A DNA stretch of 64,000 nt from Tulasnella sp. 424 (taxonomy: Eukaryota; Basidiomycota; Agaricomycetes; Cantharellales; Tulasnellaceae), in contig WSUB01000145.1 in assembly GCA_019633425.1 (NCBI GenBank), positions 1 to 64,000 of the forward strand, written 5' to 3'. A program made the translations under genes and the position numbers. Position 1 is the first letter of the stretch, and the number at the start of each line of letters is the position of its first letter. Shown here in pieces: positions 35,610 through 48,400 of this stretch. The notes under the pieces are model-generated. The model had not been told where the DNA came from and searched no databases. It saw nothing but the letters and a program-made list of their open reading frames with translations.

Positions 35610-36800
35610 GTTCCCGTCATGCATTCGATTCGATTAGTTCGGGGTACCACGAGCACAAGTTGTCTTTGAGAAAGTTGTGTAGCTCACCGGGGAACTCGAA
35701 GCCCCTGGGATCTCCGGCGCCAACGACTAAAAGAAATGCAGAGGGTGAAATTGTGCCCGCCTGCGGGGGGTGATCTTAGCTTACTCGGGTGCATTAAGCG
35801 ATCGACTTCCGCTTCGCTTTGATCTCGGAACACTGTGGACTGGGTGCAGTCCATGACGCGCTCTCAAAGTTTCTCCGCGTCGGGAAGTTGCGGTAAGAAG
35901 CATGAGTGCTAGACACAAGACGGGTCACAGACACAAGAATGACGACATGATCAGTCCCCGTAACTCACAACGCTTGAGATAGAATCGCTGCCCTCACCTC
36001 TCCGACGCCAGGAATACCAAACGTCTGCGTATCGGCACCGATAGCGTAGGGTAAGACGTATTACAGAATGGTTGACGTCTCCCGTTGTATTCGACAAGTC
36101 GGCGATGGTTACTTGCTTGTTCTGAGGGTCGAGCTCGAGAGCCTTGGCTTCGAAGATTGAGACTCAGAGTGCTTTGTGTCGGGAGACATAGCGGGTGGAC
36201 GGGATTCGAAAGTTCCGACCGCGGGTGGGGTGTACCGAGGAAGTAGTCTCGCGGGCTGACGAGGGCCGAAAGCGCGCGCGACTGGTTCTGGATTGAGATT
36301 CAAGGCGAATATGACATTGAACTGAAGTGAATGAAGATTGGGGGAGCACTCACGACGCGATAATCTTCGTCGTCCATTTCTTCAACGTGTTGCTCGTAGC
36401 AACCTACCCACTCCCAAGGATCACGCCAACATTCTTCGCCCTTATCAAAGGGCTTCAGGCATGCCACACTTGGTGGAAGAATGCCTGAAAGTGGCAGTCG
36501 TGCCAAGGACAGTGAGCAAGGTGATCCGCCCGAAGGTAGCCAACATTCTGTACCATCGCGCCAGTTTGGGGATTGAATTTTGAGTCTCAATAGTGTACGA
36601 GTGGTCGGGTATGTCGTGAATGGCGTTGAGGTGGTGGATGATCCAGCTGGCAGAACTTAGGCCAACGACCTGGGACTCCCAGGCTAGGGGCGACGAAATT
36701 GGGATTCCTCCTTGCGCCTGTGAAAAATTTCGATCACGTCAGCGAGTACTGGATGCCGTGCGGAGCGCTCGACGCACCTAGCATTGCGTGGTGGGGAACA
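35610..36800 (-). pseudogene. Relic of type II NADH dehydrogenase (module N)
   Basis: It is closest to the relic after KT3. On the minus strand 'KPFDKGEECWRDPWEWVG' is followed by 'EMDDEDYRVVS' (about 36480-36360), then a 'PAVGTFESRPPAMSPDTKH' region (about 36220-36170) and the dinucleotide-binding part ending near 35640. The N-terminal glycine-rich motif has become 'WEWVGCYEQH', where a functional enzyme needs a GSGWGA-like turn. The FAD site would therefore be lost even without the frameshifts. Confidence 0.75.
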
Positions 36801-38147
36801 GGGAGGGATGGGAGTCCCTCATCTTGACCATTGCAATGGTCAAAAATTGGGGAGACGCATTAGAGATGAGATTTACCTGAGGATTATGTCTTCCCGCTGA
36901 ATACGGGTGGAGCTGCTTCAGCCACGGACGATACGTGGCTATCGGGGGTTGCTTGGACTGTGTGGAGTGATTGCGGACGGTTGAGGGATGCGCGTGGACA
37001 ATTAATTGACTTCGTCTTTTGGACACAGCCCAAACAAGGGTCACCCTCGCCAAAAAGTCAGAACGGACCACATTTGCCACGTCTACGACCACAACTTCAG
37101 TACGATATATCGTCTATGCTCGTTGCTGTATACCATATGCAATGTGAGACTATGTTGCACGACTGAGTATGGAGTGCCAGTCGACTTCGATGCTTGATGA
37201 TGCGGAGCGGAGGAAGGCAAGCAGCAGGTCTATGCGTTGCTTGCAACACATCCCCCTCGCTATGGCTGTTGGACAAGTTGGTAGACCTCGCGGTCAGTCG
37301 TGGTAGTTGTGCGGAGCCTGAATGACGTTAGGCTACCTATCCTCACTGTGGGAGGTAGGAAAGGGAACAAACCACTGACAGCTATATTACTGCATTGTCC
37401 CCTTTAGAGTCGAGCAAAAGATCAGGTGGCCATTTATTTCCATTGGATTGTACAATTTGAATGATCTGTCAAGCGGAGTTTCGAGACGGTGGGCCAACGG
37501 TCAAGGGGGAAATGCTTGACCTCTGTTAGAAATCCCCCTACCTGCCGATATGGTAGCATCCACACCGGAACGTCTCCTGATTGGATGATCTCAACCGCAC
37601 GTCGCAGTGTTCCAGAGCTAGTAAAGCTGTCCTCCGCGTTGAATTGACACACTTTCAAATGCGATCACGTGCACCCAACTGCCCTCGGCCGTTTTCCGCC
37701 GAGGATGGACCACAACAATACCTCGAAGCTTTTGACCCAAACTCTGGCTCTCATAATAATGTATGCATCAGTGTCTGTCCTTCACATCGCCCGGCGCTCG
37801 ACCTGTGGTTAGGCACCACGACTTGTGTTTATCTTGTGGCGCGTGACCGAATGAGGCGTTAGTACGTTGATTTCCGAGTCCCCATCAACTGCATCACGCG
37901 AACTCGCAAGAACATTCGACAGAAAGCAGAAGCGTCCAGCTAAAGGATCAACGCGGCGTGCCCGTTGGCACTTCCTCGAGGAAGGGGAGGTAGAGCTGCC
38001 GTGCCAGGTGGTGAATCGGCCGTCCTAACTCCTTTTCCCATGCACTACTTCCCCATCGGCTTCTCCTTCCCTCCAACTCTCTACCAGGCCTATCCAAGAA
38101 CGGCAGCTCCTATCACCATCAAGGAGCCTCTCGCTTAAATATCCTAT
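36800..38147 (+). repeat. Upstream region of KT7: modules E and F plus leader
   Basis: This stretch is nearly the same as 42110-43444 upstream of KT8, including a shared block around 37265-37420. It marks a recent duplication of about 5.3 kb. Module E (about 36900-37680) is non-coding as far as I can see. A diverged F-like block is at about 37870-37990, and a CT-rich leader at about 38030-38090. 'TTAAATATCCTATATGCAAA' overlaps the start codon at 38148. Confidence 0.55.
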
Positions 38148-40778
38148 ATGCAAAGAGACGATAACCGAGATGCTGGGCCTTCCGCGTTGCCTGACTCACC
38201 GTCCGATTCAGACCACGAGACCTCCGCTGCTGCATTCCCGGCGAGCGCTAAGCTGGTGAGTCCTTCCCGAGCCTCAAGGACAATCTCAATGACTCACCAA
38301 ACTACTTTTCCTTGCAGAGGGATAAACTCAACAAGCTTGCGAATCGGCGACTTGATCTCTCCTCTATCGAATTCGTCAACGACGCACCCGAGTTCCATGG
38401 GGGTTATGCAACAGTTGCACGAGCCCTTTTGGTACCCCCTTCCAGTGGTCAAGACGGAACGAGCCAGTCCAATCCGGCCAAAAATGACGGTATCGACTCA
38501 CCTGAGCCTGCTGGAGAAGGGTCTCGGCAGCGGAAGGTCGGTGCTCCTCTGCCTTTCTGGCCGTTGATAGCGACGATGAGAGGCTCATCAATTCCACCTT
38601 ACAGGATGTAGCAGTAAAGAAGATGCACGTACCAGATGGCCCAGCAGATGGTCCAGCACGGATATTAGGGGTAAGAGGACTCCGACCGATCACGTAGTGG
38701 TTTCAGCACTGACTTCTTTCGGTGCAGTTGGCCCTTAGGGAAGCAGAGTTCTTGGTCGGACTTTCTCATGAAAATGTCATTGAGCTCGAAGGACTCGTCG
38801 AGGACTTGTCCAAGAATGTAGTATGGTTGGTGTTTCCCTGGGCAGAGAACGGAAACTTGAAGAACTTTATCGCGTCGGCAGAATGGGAGATCCCCGAACG
38901 AATCTCCCTGGTACAGTCTAACTACTCTTATTCAACCTACCTCTAACACTCTGCATTCCAGATTTACGACGTGGCGGTAGGGGTCGAATACCTCCATAGC
39001 CAACAACCCCCAATACGCCACGGCGACCTCAAATCCGTACGTTCTGAGAGTGTCATGTCGAACCACTAGCAAACATCGCTCTGACTTTGCAGATAAACAT
39101 ATTGGTCAACTCCGAGTACCGCGCGGTAATTACCGACTTTGGATCCGCTCGTCGCCAACCAACCGAGCAACTCGACGAGGAAACAGGTCATGCTGAAAAT
39201 AAACCGCCACCAGCCCTGTCGCTTGAACCAGCGTTCAGCGGTACGACCAATACTATGACCTTAACCCTGAAGGGAGATCATTTCACTCTTCGTTGGGCTG
39301 CTCCGGAGCTGTTGCACAAGAGGAACGCTACCCTTGCGATCGATATCTGGGCATTGGGATGTGTAGTATATGAGGTAAAGTTCAGATCCTCTCTTATTAT
39401 CACGATCGAGTCTCAAGAATGAGCTCCGGAATAGGTGATGACCAACTCGATTCCGTTTCAAGACGTCGAGGTGGACAACGCTGTAATAATACGGGTCGTT
39501 ACGGGAAATCTCCCATCGATCACGGATAACGCTCGCATGGCGCTGATTCAGGCACTGTGCTCCCTCGCGCTTGCGTGCTGGAGCGAGGACCCCCGGAAAC
39601 GACCAACTGCAGAGGACTGTCGAAATTCAATCGGCTGGATGGTGAGGGATCCTGACTTCGGGTCGACTACATGCAATTGACCAAACTTGATATAGCCTAT
39701 GACTAGGCCAGAGTCGATTCGGACCGCGGATGCAGCTGCTTCTAGAGCTCGCTCTCCAGAGCTTCTCATGAAACTGGGAGTTATGTACCAGCGGCAGAGT
39801 GACTACGTGAACGCGTCGGACTTCTTCACCAAGGCTCTGGATATCTACGAAGAGGTCGGTGACAACAAAGGAAAAGCGGAGGCGCTGCTCCAGCTGGCAC
39901 AGGCGTATCGGCGTCGAGATGAGAACAGCCAGGCCGTGACATTCTACACCGAGGCCCTCCAAATCCTCACCGACATCGGCGACAGAAAAGGGAGAGCCTC
40001 CGCTCTCTGGGGTCTCGCTGAGGTGCATCGAGCTCACGCCGAGTACAGCCAGGCCCTCACATGCTACACCGAGGCCCTCCAGATCCGCACCGACCTCGGC
40101 GACAAGCAAGGGAGATCCTACGCTCTTTGGGGTCTCGCAGAGGTGCATCGGCTTCAAAAACAGCACAGCCAAGCGATCACATTCTACTCCGAGGCCCTCC
40201 AAATCCTCACCGACATCGGCGACAGAGAAGGGAGAGCCAACGTCCTTTTTGGCCTCGCTGAAGTGCATCGGCTTCAAACCGAGTACAACCAGGCAGTCGC
40301 ATTCTACACCGAGGCTCTTCAAATCCGCACCGACGTCGGCGACAAACAAGGGAGAGCCGACGCTCTTTGGGGTCTAGCTGACGTGCATCGGCTTCAAAAC
40401 GAGTACAGTCAGGCCATCACATTCTACTCGGAGGACCTCCAAATCCGCACCGACATCGGCGACAGGCTTGGGAGAGCCGACTCTCTTTGGGGTCTTGCTC
40501 AGGTGCATCGGCTTCAAAAACAGTACAGCCAGGCCATTGGGCTTTTCTCCGAAGCCCAGCAAATTCAACTCGATATCGGCGATAGATCCGGAAGAGCCTG
40601 GACTCTGGTGTGCATTGCTGACGTCCATCGAGACCAGGACCAGTACGAAGACGCAACACGCCTTTACGAACAGGCTGCCGAAATTTTTGGAGAAATCGGA
40701 AATACTCGGGATGAAGAGGATGCATTATTCTGCGCCGCTAAGGCTCGTCAACAGCTCGAACCAGCAGGGACTGAATAA
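38148..40778 (+). CDS. KT7: intact kinase-TPR protein, 8 TPRs
   Basis: Exons: 38148-38255, 38318-38536, 38605-38670, 38728-38910, 38962-39036, 39093-39374, 39435-39641, 39696-40778. They encode 740 residues. The first intron uses GTGAGT and ends TTGCAG, the most canonical pair in the array. All kinase motifs are present, with 'RQPTEQLDEE' following the DFG region. Eight TPRs follow. The last ends '..CAAKARQQLEPAGTE' and the stop is the ancestral TAA. KT7 is the closest relative of KT8 in the 5' half. Confidence 0.9.
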
Positions 40779-40929
40779 CGGTGTTTCGGCGAGACATTCC
40801 GAGGTCGACCGAGATTCATTTCTTGAAGCCCGATTGTAGCCCATGCAACGCGCGTTGCTGTACAAAATTGTAATCTATGTACGTTGTTCTCTAAGATCGT
40901 GGAACTCCGCACGCCCTGGTTGCTTCTGG

Positions 40930-42110
40930 TTCCCGTTATGTATTTGATTCGAATAGTTCGGGGTACCACGAGCGCAAGTCGTCTTTGAGAAAGTCGTGTA
41001 GCTCGCGGGGGAACTCGAAGCCTCTGAGACCTCCGCCGACAACGACTATAGGAAATGCAGAGGGTGAGATTGTGCCCGCTTGTGGGGGGTGATGCTTAAC
41101 TTACCCAGGTGCATTAAGCGATCGACTTCCTCTTCGCTTTGATCTCGGAACGCTGTGGACTGGGTGCGACGCGCTCTCAAAGTTTCTCAGCAAGTTGCTG
41201 TAAGAAGCATGAGTGTTAGAAACAAAACGGGTCACAAACCAAAGGAATGAAGACATGATCAGAACCTGCAACTCACAACGGTTGAAATGAAATCGCCGCC
41301 TTCACCTCTCTGACGCCAGGAAAACCAAACGTCTGCGTCTCGGTACCGATTGCGTAGGGTAAGATGTCTTACCGAATGGTTGACGTCTCCCTTAGTATTC
41401 CATAAGTCAGCGATAGTTATTTGCTTGTTCTGAAAGGTAACTCCGAGAGCTTTGGCCTCGAAGATTGAGACTCAGAGTGTTTTGTGTCGGGAGACCTAGC
41501 GGGCGGACCGGATTCGAAGGTTTCGACCGCGGGAGGGGTGTGCAGAGGAAGTAGTTTCGCGGGCTGACGAGGGCCGAAAGTGCATGCGATTGGTTCTGGA
41601 TTGAGATTCAAGGTGAATAAGCAATTGAACTGAAGTGAATGAAGAATGGGGGAGCACTCACGACGTGATAATCTTCATTGTCCATGTTCTTCAACATGTC
41701 GCTCGTAGCAGCATACTCACTCCAAAGAATCACGCCGAAATTCTTTGTCCTTATCAAAGGGCTTCGGGCATGCCACACTTGGTGGAAGAATACCTGAACG
41801 TGGCGGTCGTGCCAAAGACAGTGAGCAAGGTGATCCGCCCGAAGGTAGCCAACATTCTGTGCCATCGCGCCAATTTTGGGATCGCATCTTGAGTCTCCAG
41901 AGTGTACGAGTGGTCGGGCATGTCGTGAATTGCGTTCAGGAGGAGGTGATGGACGATCCAGCTAGCAGAACTTAGGCCAACGACCTCGGACTCCCAAGCT
42001 AGGAGCGATGTCCTCCTTGCGCCTGTAAAGCTGGTGATCATGTCAGCGAGTACTGGATGGCGTGCTCAGCGCTCGACGCACCTAGCATTGCGTGGCGGGG
42101 AACCGAGAGG
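40930..42110 (-). pseudogene. Relic of type II NADH dehydrogenase (module N)
   Basis: This relic preserves the N-terminal exon best: 'KNFGVILWSEYAATSDMLKN' followed by 'MDNEDYHVVSAPP' at about 41800-41655 on the minus strand. This corresponds to the 'VVLGSGWGATS..KN.D..DY.V..VSP' start of NDE enzymes. A preceding hydrophobic stretch with 'TFGRITLLTVFGTTATFRYS' at about 41850-41790 fits their membrane-targeting segment. Downstream parts are degraded, and the dinucleotide-binding region ends near 40940. Confidence 0.78.
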
Positions 42111-43444
42111 GATAGGAGTCCCTCATCTTCACCACTTAATGGTCAAAAATTGAGGAGACCCATTAGAGATGAGATTCACCTGAGGATTATGTCTTCCCGC
42201 TGAAGACGTGTGGAGCTGCTCCAACCACGGACAATACGTATACGTGGCTATTGGGGGTTGCTTGGACTGTGGGGAGTGATTGCGGACGGTTGAGGGATGT
42301 ACGTGGACAATTAATTGACTTCCTCTTCTGGACAGAGCTCAAAGGGAGAGGTCACCCTCGCCCAAAAGTCAGAACGGACCACGTTGGCCACGTCTACGAC
42401 CACAACTTCAGTACTATTTATATATGCTCGTTGCTGTATATGGTATACAATGTGAGACTATGCTGCACGACTGAGTATGGAGTGCCAGTCGACTTCGATG
42501 CTTGATGATGCGGAGCGGAGGAAGGCAAGCAGCAGATCTATGCGTTGCTTGCAACACGTCCCCCTCACTATGGCTGTTAGACAAATTGATAGACCTCGCG
42601 GTCAGTCGTGGTAGTTGTGCGGAGCCTGAATGACGTTCCTCTCTGTGGGAGGTAGGAAAGGGAACAAACCACTGACAGCTGTATTACTGCATTGTCCCCT
42701 TTAGCGTCGAGCAAAAGCTCAGGTGGTGCTGTATTTTCATTGGATTGTATACTTTGAATGATCTGTCAAGCGGAGTTCCGAGACGGAGGGCCAACGGTCA
42801 AGGGGGGAAATGCTTGACCTCTGTTAGAAATCCCCCTACCTGCCGATATGGTGGCATCCACACCGGAATGTCTCCTTATTGGATGATCTCAACTGGACGT
42901 CGCAGTGTTCCAGAGCTAGTGAACTGTCCTTCGCGTTGAATTGACACAACTTTCAAATGCGATCACGTGCGCCCAACCACGCTCGGCCGTTTTCCGCCGA
43001 GGATCGACCACAACAATACCTCGCAGCTTTTGACCCAAACTCTGGCTCTCATATAATGTATGCATCAGTGTCTGTCCTTTAAATCGCCCGGCGCTCCACC
43101 TGTTTATAGGCACCGCGACTTGTGTTTATCTTGCGGCGCGTGACCGAATGAGGCGTTAGTCCGTTGATTTCCGAGTCCCCATCAACTGCATCACGCGAAC
43201 TCGTAAGAACATTCGACAGAAGGTAGAAGCCTCCAGCTAAAGGATCAACGCGGGGTTCCCGTTGGCAATTCCTCGAGGAAGGGGAGGTAGAGCTGCTGTG
43301 CCAGGTGGTGAATCGGCCGTCCTAACTCCTTTTCCCATGCACTACTTCTCCATCAGCTTTCCCTTCCCTCCAGCTCTCTACCAGGCCCATCCAAAAACGG
43401 CAACTCTTATCGCCATCAAGGATCCTCTCGCTTAAATATCCTAT
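42110..43444 (+). repeat. Upstream region of KT8: second copy of the E-F segment
   Basis: This is the near-identical partner of 36800-38147. It differs by small indels, for example a shorter spacer around 42630. No gene is supported. The CT-rich leader (about 43325-43385) and the start-codon motif match KT7. Confidence 0.55.
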
Positions 43445-46124
43445 ATGCAAAGAGACGATAACCGAGATGCTGGGCCTTCCGCGTTGCCTGACTCACCGTC
43501 CGATTCAGACCACGAGACCTCCGCCGGTGCATTCCCGCCGAGCGCTAAGCTGGTACGTCCTTCTCGAGCTTCAAGGACAATCTCAATGACTCGCCAAACC
43601 ACCTTTCCTCGTAGAGGGATAAACTCAACAAGCTTGCGAATCGGCGACTTGATCTCTCCTCTATCGAATTCGTCAACGGCGTACCCGAGTCACGGTTCCA
43701 TGGGGGTTATGCAACGGTTGCGCGAGCCTTTCTGGTCTCCCACTCCAGTGGTCAAGACAGAACGAGCCAGTCCAATCCGACCAAAATGGACGGTATCGAC
43801 TCACCTGAGCCTCCTGGAGAAGCGTCTCGGTAGCGGAAGGTCGGTGCTCCTCTGCCTTTCTGGCCGTTGATAGCGACGATGAGAGGCTCATAAATTCAAC
43901 CTTGCAGGATGTAGTAGTAAAGAAGATGCACGTACCAGATGGCCCAGCGCGGATATTAGGGGTAAGAGGACTCCGACCGATCACGTAGTGGTTTCAGCAC
44001 TGACTTCTTTCGGTGCAGTTGGCCCTCAGGGAAGCAGAGTTCTTGGTCGGACTTTCTCACGAAAACGTCATTGAGCTCGAAGGATTCGTCGAGGACTTGT
44101 CCAAGAATGTAGTCTGGCTAGTCTTTCCGTGGGCGGAGAACGGAAACTTGAAGAGTTTTATTGCGTCAGCAGAATGGGAAATCCCCGAACGAATCTCGCT
44201 GGTACGGTCAAACTACTTTTCTGCGACATAACTCTGACATCCTGCGCTCCAGATTAGCGACGTGGCCGAGGGAGTCGAATACCTCCATGGCCAACAACCC
44301 CCCATCCGCCATGGCGACCTCAAATCCGTACGTCTTTGAGAGCATCATATTGAACTATTGGCAAACGTCGCTCCGACTTTGCAGATAAACATATTAGTCA
44401 ACTCCGAGTACCGCGCGGTTATTACCGACTTTGGATCCGCTCGCCGTCTACCAACCGAGGATCGAGACGAGGAACCAAGCCATGCTGATAACAAACTACT
44501 CCCAGCCCTGTCGCTTGAGCCAGCGTTCTGCGGTACAACAAATACTATGACATTAACACTGAGAGGGGATCATTTCACTCTTCGATGGGCTGCTCCGGAG
44601 CTGTTGCTCAAAAAGAAAGCCACACTTGCGAGCGATATCTGGGCATTGGGGTGTGTAGTGTACGAGGTAAATATCAGGTCCTGTCTTATCATCATTCTCG
44701 AGTCCAAACATGAGCTTCCAAATAGGTGATGACCAACACGATTCCGTTTCAAGACGTCGGCGTGGACAACGTCGTTGCAATACGGGTCATTACGGGAAAC
44801 CTCCCTTCCATCACGAATGATGCTCGCATGGAATTGATTAAGGCACTGTGCTCCCTCGCACTTGCCTGCTGGAGTGAGGACCCTTGGAAACGACCGAGTG
44901 CTGAGGATTGCCGGAAGTCAATCCAATGGATGGTAAGCAATGGTGATTTCGAGTCGACTACGTAGAGTTGACCAAAGCTTGATATAGCCTATGATCCGGC
45001 CAGGCCCGATAGGGACCTCAGATGCTGCGGCTTCCAGAGCTCGTCGCTCACCCGCGCTTCTCATGCAACTGGGAGTTATGTACCGTCAGCAAAGTGATTA
45101 CGTAAACGCGTCAGACAGCTTCACCAAGGCTCTGGGTAGCTACATCGAAATTGGCGATAGCAAAGGAAAGGCGGAGGCTCTGGTTCAGCTGGCACAGGTG
45201 CATCGGCTTCGAAACGAGTACAGCCAGGCCGTGACATTCTACTCGGAGGCCGCGGAAATCCTCACCGACATCAGCGACAGACGAGGGAGAGCCTCAGCTC
45301 TTTTTGGCCTCGCCGAGGTGCATAGGGTTCGAAACGAATACAGCCAGGCCGTTACATTCTACACCGAAGCCCTGGAAATCCGCACCGTCATCGGCGACAG
45401 GGAGGGGAGAACCAACGCCCTTCTTGGTCTCGCTGAGGTACATCGGCTTCGAAACAAGTACAATCGGGCCATGACTTCCGACTCCGAGGGCCTACCAATC
45501 CGAAGCGACATCGGCGACAGGGAGAGGACAGCCGACCTTCTTTCGGGTCTCGCTGAGGGGCATCGGTTTCGAAACGAGGACGGCAAGGCCGCCACATTAT
45601 TCTCCAAAGTACTGGAGATCCGCACCGATATCGGCGACAGGAAAGGGAGAGCCGACGCTCTTTGGGGTCTCGCTGAGGTGCACCGGCTTCAAGACGAGTA
45701 CAGCCAGGCCATCACATTCTACTCGGAGGACCTCCAAATCCGCACCGACATCGGCGACAGAGAAGGAAGAGCTCACTCTCTTTGGGGTCTCGCTGAAGTG
45801 CATCGGCTCCAAAGACAGTACAACCAGGCCGTTCAGCTTTTCTCCGAAGCTCTCCAAACTCATATCGATATCGGAAACAGAGACGGTACAGCCTGGACTC
45901 TGATGTGCCTTGCCGACGTCCATCGCGATCAGGACCAGCACGAAGACGCAACACGCCTTTATGAACAGGCTGCCGGAATTTTTGGAGACATCGGAAATAC
46001 TCAGAGTGCAGAGACGGCGGTATACCGCGCCGCTAAGGCTCGTCAACAACTCGAACCAGCACAGACTAAACAGTCATGGTCCGGCGAGATATTCCCTGGT
46101 CGACTGAGATTCATTTCTTTGTAA
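43445..46124 (+). pseudogene. KT8: kinase-TPR gene with TAG in exon 2 and stop-loss tail
   Basis: Exons: 43445-43552, 43615-43839, 43908-43961, 44019-44201, 44253-44327, 44385-44666, 44726-44932, 44988-46124. They would give 756 residues with eight TPRs. Codon 43831-43833 near the end of exon 2 is TAG where all but one of the other copies have CAG (CGG in KT10). Exon 2 has a two-codon insertion ('SR') before the glycine loop, and VAVKK is VVVKK. The normal stop has become CAG, adding 18 residues. The TAG lies in the disordered insert between the glycine loop and VAVKK. If a weaker in-frame GT donor at 43727 were used instead of 43840, the TAG would be spliced out and the gene would be functional. 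Confidence 0.75.
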
Positions 46125-46149
46125 TTCATGTAACACGTGATGCTGTACA

Positions 46150-47200
46150 AAATCGTAATCTATGTACGATGCACTTGTCGAGAGGCAAAGGCAGAACGGG
46201 CATTCGCTTCGGATGTCCGGAGCGTTATCTCCGTGGAACCTGAAATGAAATAGGCGTCCATATCGAAGTCCCTCACCACTGAAGCTCACAGTGGAAGAGG
46301 CCCCAAAACTACAACCCGGAACGCCTGCCAGGGTATACCAGAAATAGTCAAGTATTTTTGAGATAAACCGCACCGAGTCTCTTCTCTTCTCTAGCTACGA
46401 ACCTGGACCGACTGTATTGACCGTAGATGACCCTGACGCTCGCTTCGATTAGCCTCACGTCATTCCTGCTATTGTCGTCCTGCGGGACTCGCTGGCAAAT
46501 TTAATTTGCCTCTCGTATGAAGCTAGTCGGCGAGTACTCTTCGATGGCTGCCTCCTAGCCGACTCCCAATAATTTCACTTCAACTCACCACCTGACGCGC
46601 TTGCCCACCGGACGATCTTTCCATTTTAGAAGTTGGATAGAGTGAGGTGCAACTTCATGCAAAAAGCTTTATTATACCGCATTGTCCCCGCTTATGATCG
46701 GGTCGTGCAAAGGCCCGAATAGAATACTTCCATTGGACTGTACAGTAGGAATGATCTGTCACTCGGCGCTCCGAGATGAAGGCCCATGGGCCCGAGGAAG
46801 AGAATCCTTGACTCCTGTTGGATATTCCCTCAGATGTTCAGTGTTGATATTATGCGCTTATCGGGGCCAAAATGTTTCTTGCCTTGCTGACTCCCGTTAA
46901 TGCGCGTAGTGTTCCAGAGCTAGCCAAATCGTGCTTTGCGCGTAGGTGCGATCACGTGCGACAACTACCCTAGTCCGCCTTCTCCGTCGAGGATCGATCA
47001 CAGTCATACCTCATAGCTTGGACCTGTACAGCGACTCGTGCTCTGATTCCTGTCAGGTATGTACCAGGTATCTGTCATATGCATCGACCGGCCGTCGATT
47101 GCCACAAGCCGCTCTCACCCGCATCATCAGGGATCATCACGGGATAGGAAATAATATCATAGATCGCATTGGGTTGTTATACATGAGATGCAAAGGTCAA
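46150..47200. other. Spacer after KT8 with a third E-like segment
   Basis: No NADH dehydrogenase relic follows KT8. About 46170-46270 resembles about 62060-62180 after the last Ind1 relic, sharing a stretch around the 'GGAGCGTTATCTCCGTGGA' core at 46220 and 62128. About 46670-47060 is a diverged module E. I see no gene in the stretch. Confidence 0.45.
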
Positions 47201-47640
47201 GAAGTATAGTGAAAGTTCGTGGGAGATCCTACGTGTTACGGCGACATACGACTACTTCCTCCTTCCCCTCGGTCCCACCTAGTCGTCAGGGATCTCCGGC
47301 GCCTTACTTTGCTCCTTAATATAGCCGTCGTGGTCCACGTCCCGTCAGTTTCTAGAAACCCGGAAATGACGACTTCCATAGTAGATTACCCATCAGCGGC
47401 GGTAACGGATTCCCTCAAAGAACACCCGCTCCCAGATAGCCACGCGGCTGTGCCGGGGAATGGAACGTCTTCCAGCGGTGCAGTAGCGCGCATGGTAGCG
47501 TCAGTTGATCGCGTGGCGCTGGGACCCACTGTGCCTGTTGATCTCTGGGGCTGCGATTGACAAATGGTAGGTTGACTTCCAGTGGGACGCTGCTTCATAA
47601 CCCAGTCGCCTACGAGCAGCTTTCTCGATCGCTTCGTCCT
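47200..47640 (+). other. Module X with a short open frame of unknown status
   Basis: A frame with ATG at 47366 runs to the TGA at 47558-47560 (64 codons, Ser/Val/Ala-rich, no recognised motif). The start of the module (about 47210-47280) recurs at about 63010-63100 with changes, and the frame is not kept there. I report it as a possible small gene or first exon, but it is more likely part of a decayed duplicated segment. Confidence 0.2.
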
Positions 47641-48400
47641 CTCCTCTTGTTATTTCTCCACAGCCTCGAGAGTCATCTTTCGCCTCGAAGCATCTGTCCA
47701 CCCAAGTTCTTACGAATCTCGTGTGCCATGAAGTTCCAATGCAACTCTCGCGATTTCACCGCTTGCATATAACGGTGAAGAGACGTCCGTTTCTTAACGT
47801 TCAGGCAAGTAGGTGAGTCGAGAACGAAGTTGGCGGAAAAGGAGCATAGGAAACAATACAATTTGAGCGGATTCCGGTGGGGAGGGGGGAGATCTGGAGA
47901 ATAGAGAGCAATTGGCCACATTTTCTAGAGCATGCATCGGTCTCATAATGGTGCTCACCTGTAGTCTTTGACGGTCCAGAACGCATTAATTACGTTTTTA
48001 AGAGCAAGCTTATCTCCTCCACCATACGGTTTCACCCATGGGGTTGTATTGGACTCGGCTGCATCGGTTTTGAATGACTTCCTCGGCCCAACGTTTTTGG
48101 TGTCATATGGTCAAGCGTTTCGTGGATCTTCATCAGGACCGTCGGCGCGTCAAGCATCAGCTGAATAAAGCTGGCACTTGTCGAGTAGAATACATAAGGG
48201 ACTTCTTAGTGTTCGACGAGGATTAGAGTGAGGTATATGGGACTGGGGTGAACGGTTCCAGTTTAAACGGACACTTGACGGCGACCTCACGATCAGGGTT
48301 GGACGGCAAATGAGGAACCGTGACGCCACTTTCAGGAAACGTTAACCTCTCCCCCCGGAACGAAAGCGACTCGATCGAGTTCTCATAATTGAATGATTTC
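47640..48400 (-). pseudogene. Module C, diverged copy (unknown family)
   Basis: The minus strand shows a donor-like CAG|GTGAGC near 47960 in the same context as the other C copies. Before it is a segment (about 48300-47970) recognisable by its 'SNPDREVAVKCPFKLEP' start. This copy and the one at 56 kb are the most diverged. Both lie next to KT genes with long TPR arrays (KT9 and KT10). Confidence 0.4.

Noticed and set aside
47219..47560. A 113-codon gene in module X
   Set aside because: The open stretch begins without ATG, the first ATG leaves 64 codons, there is no known motif, and the second copy at 63 kb does not keep the frame.
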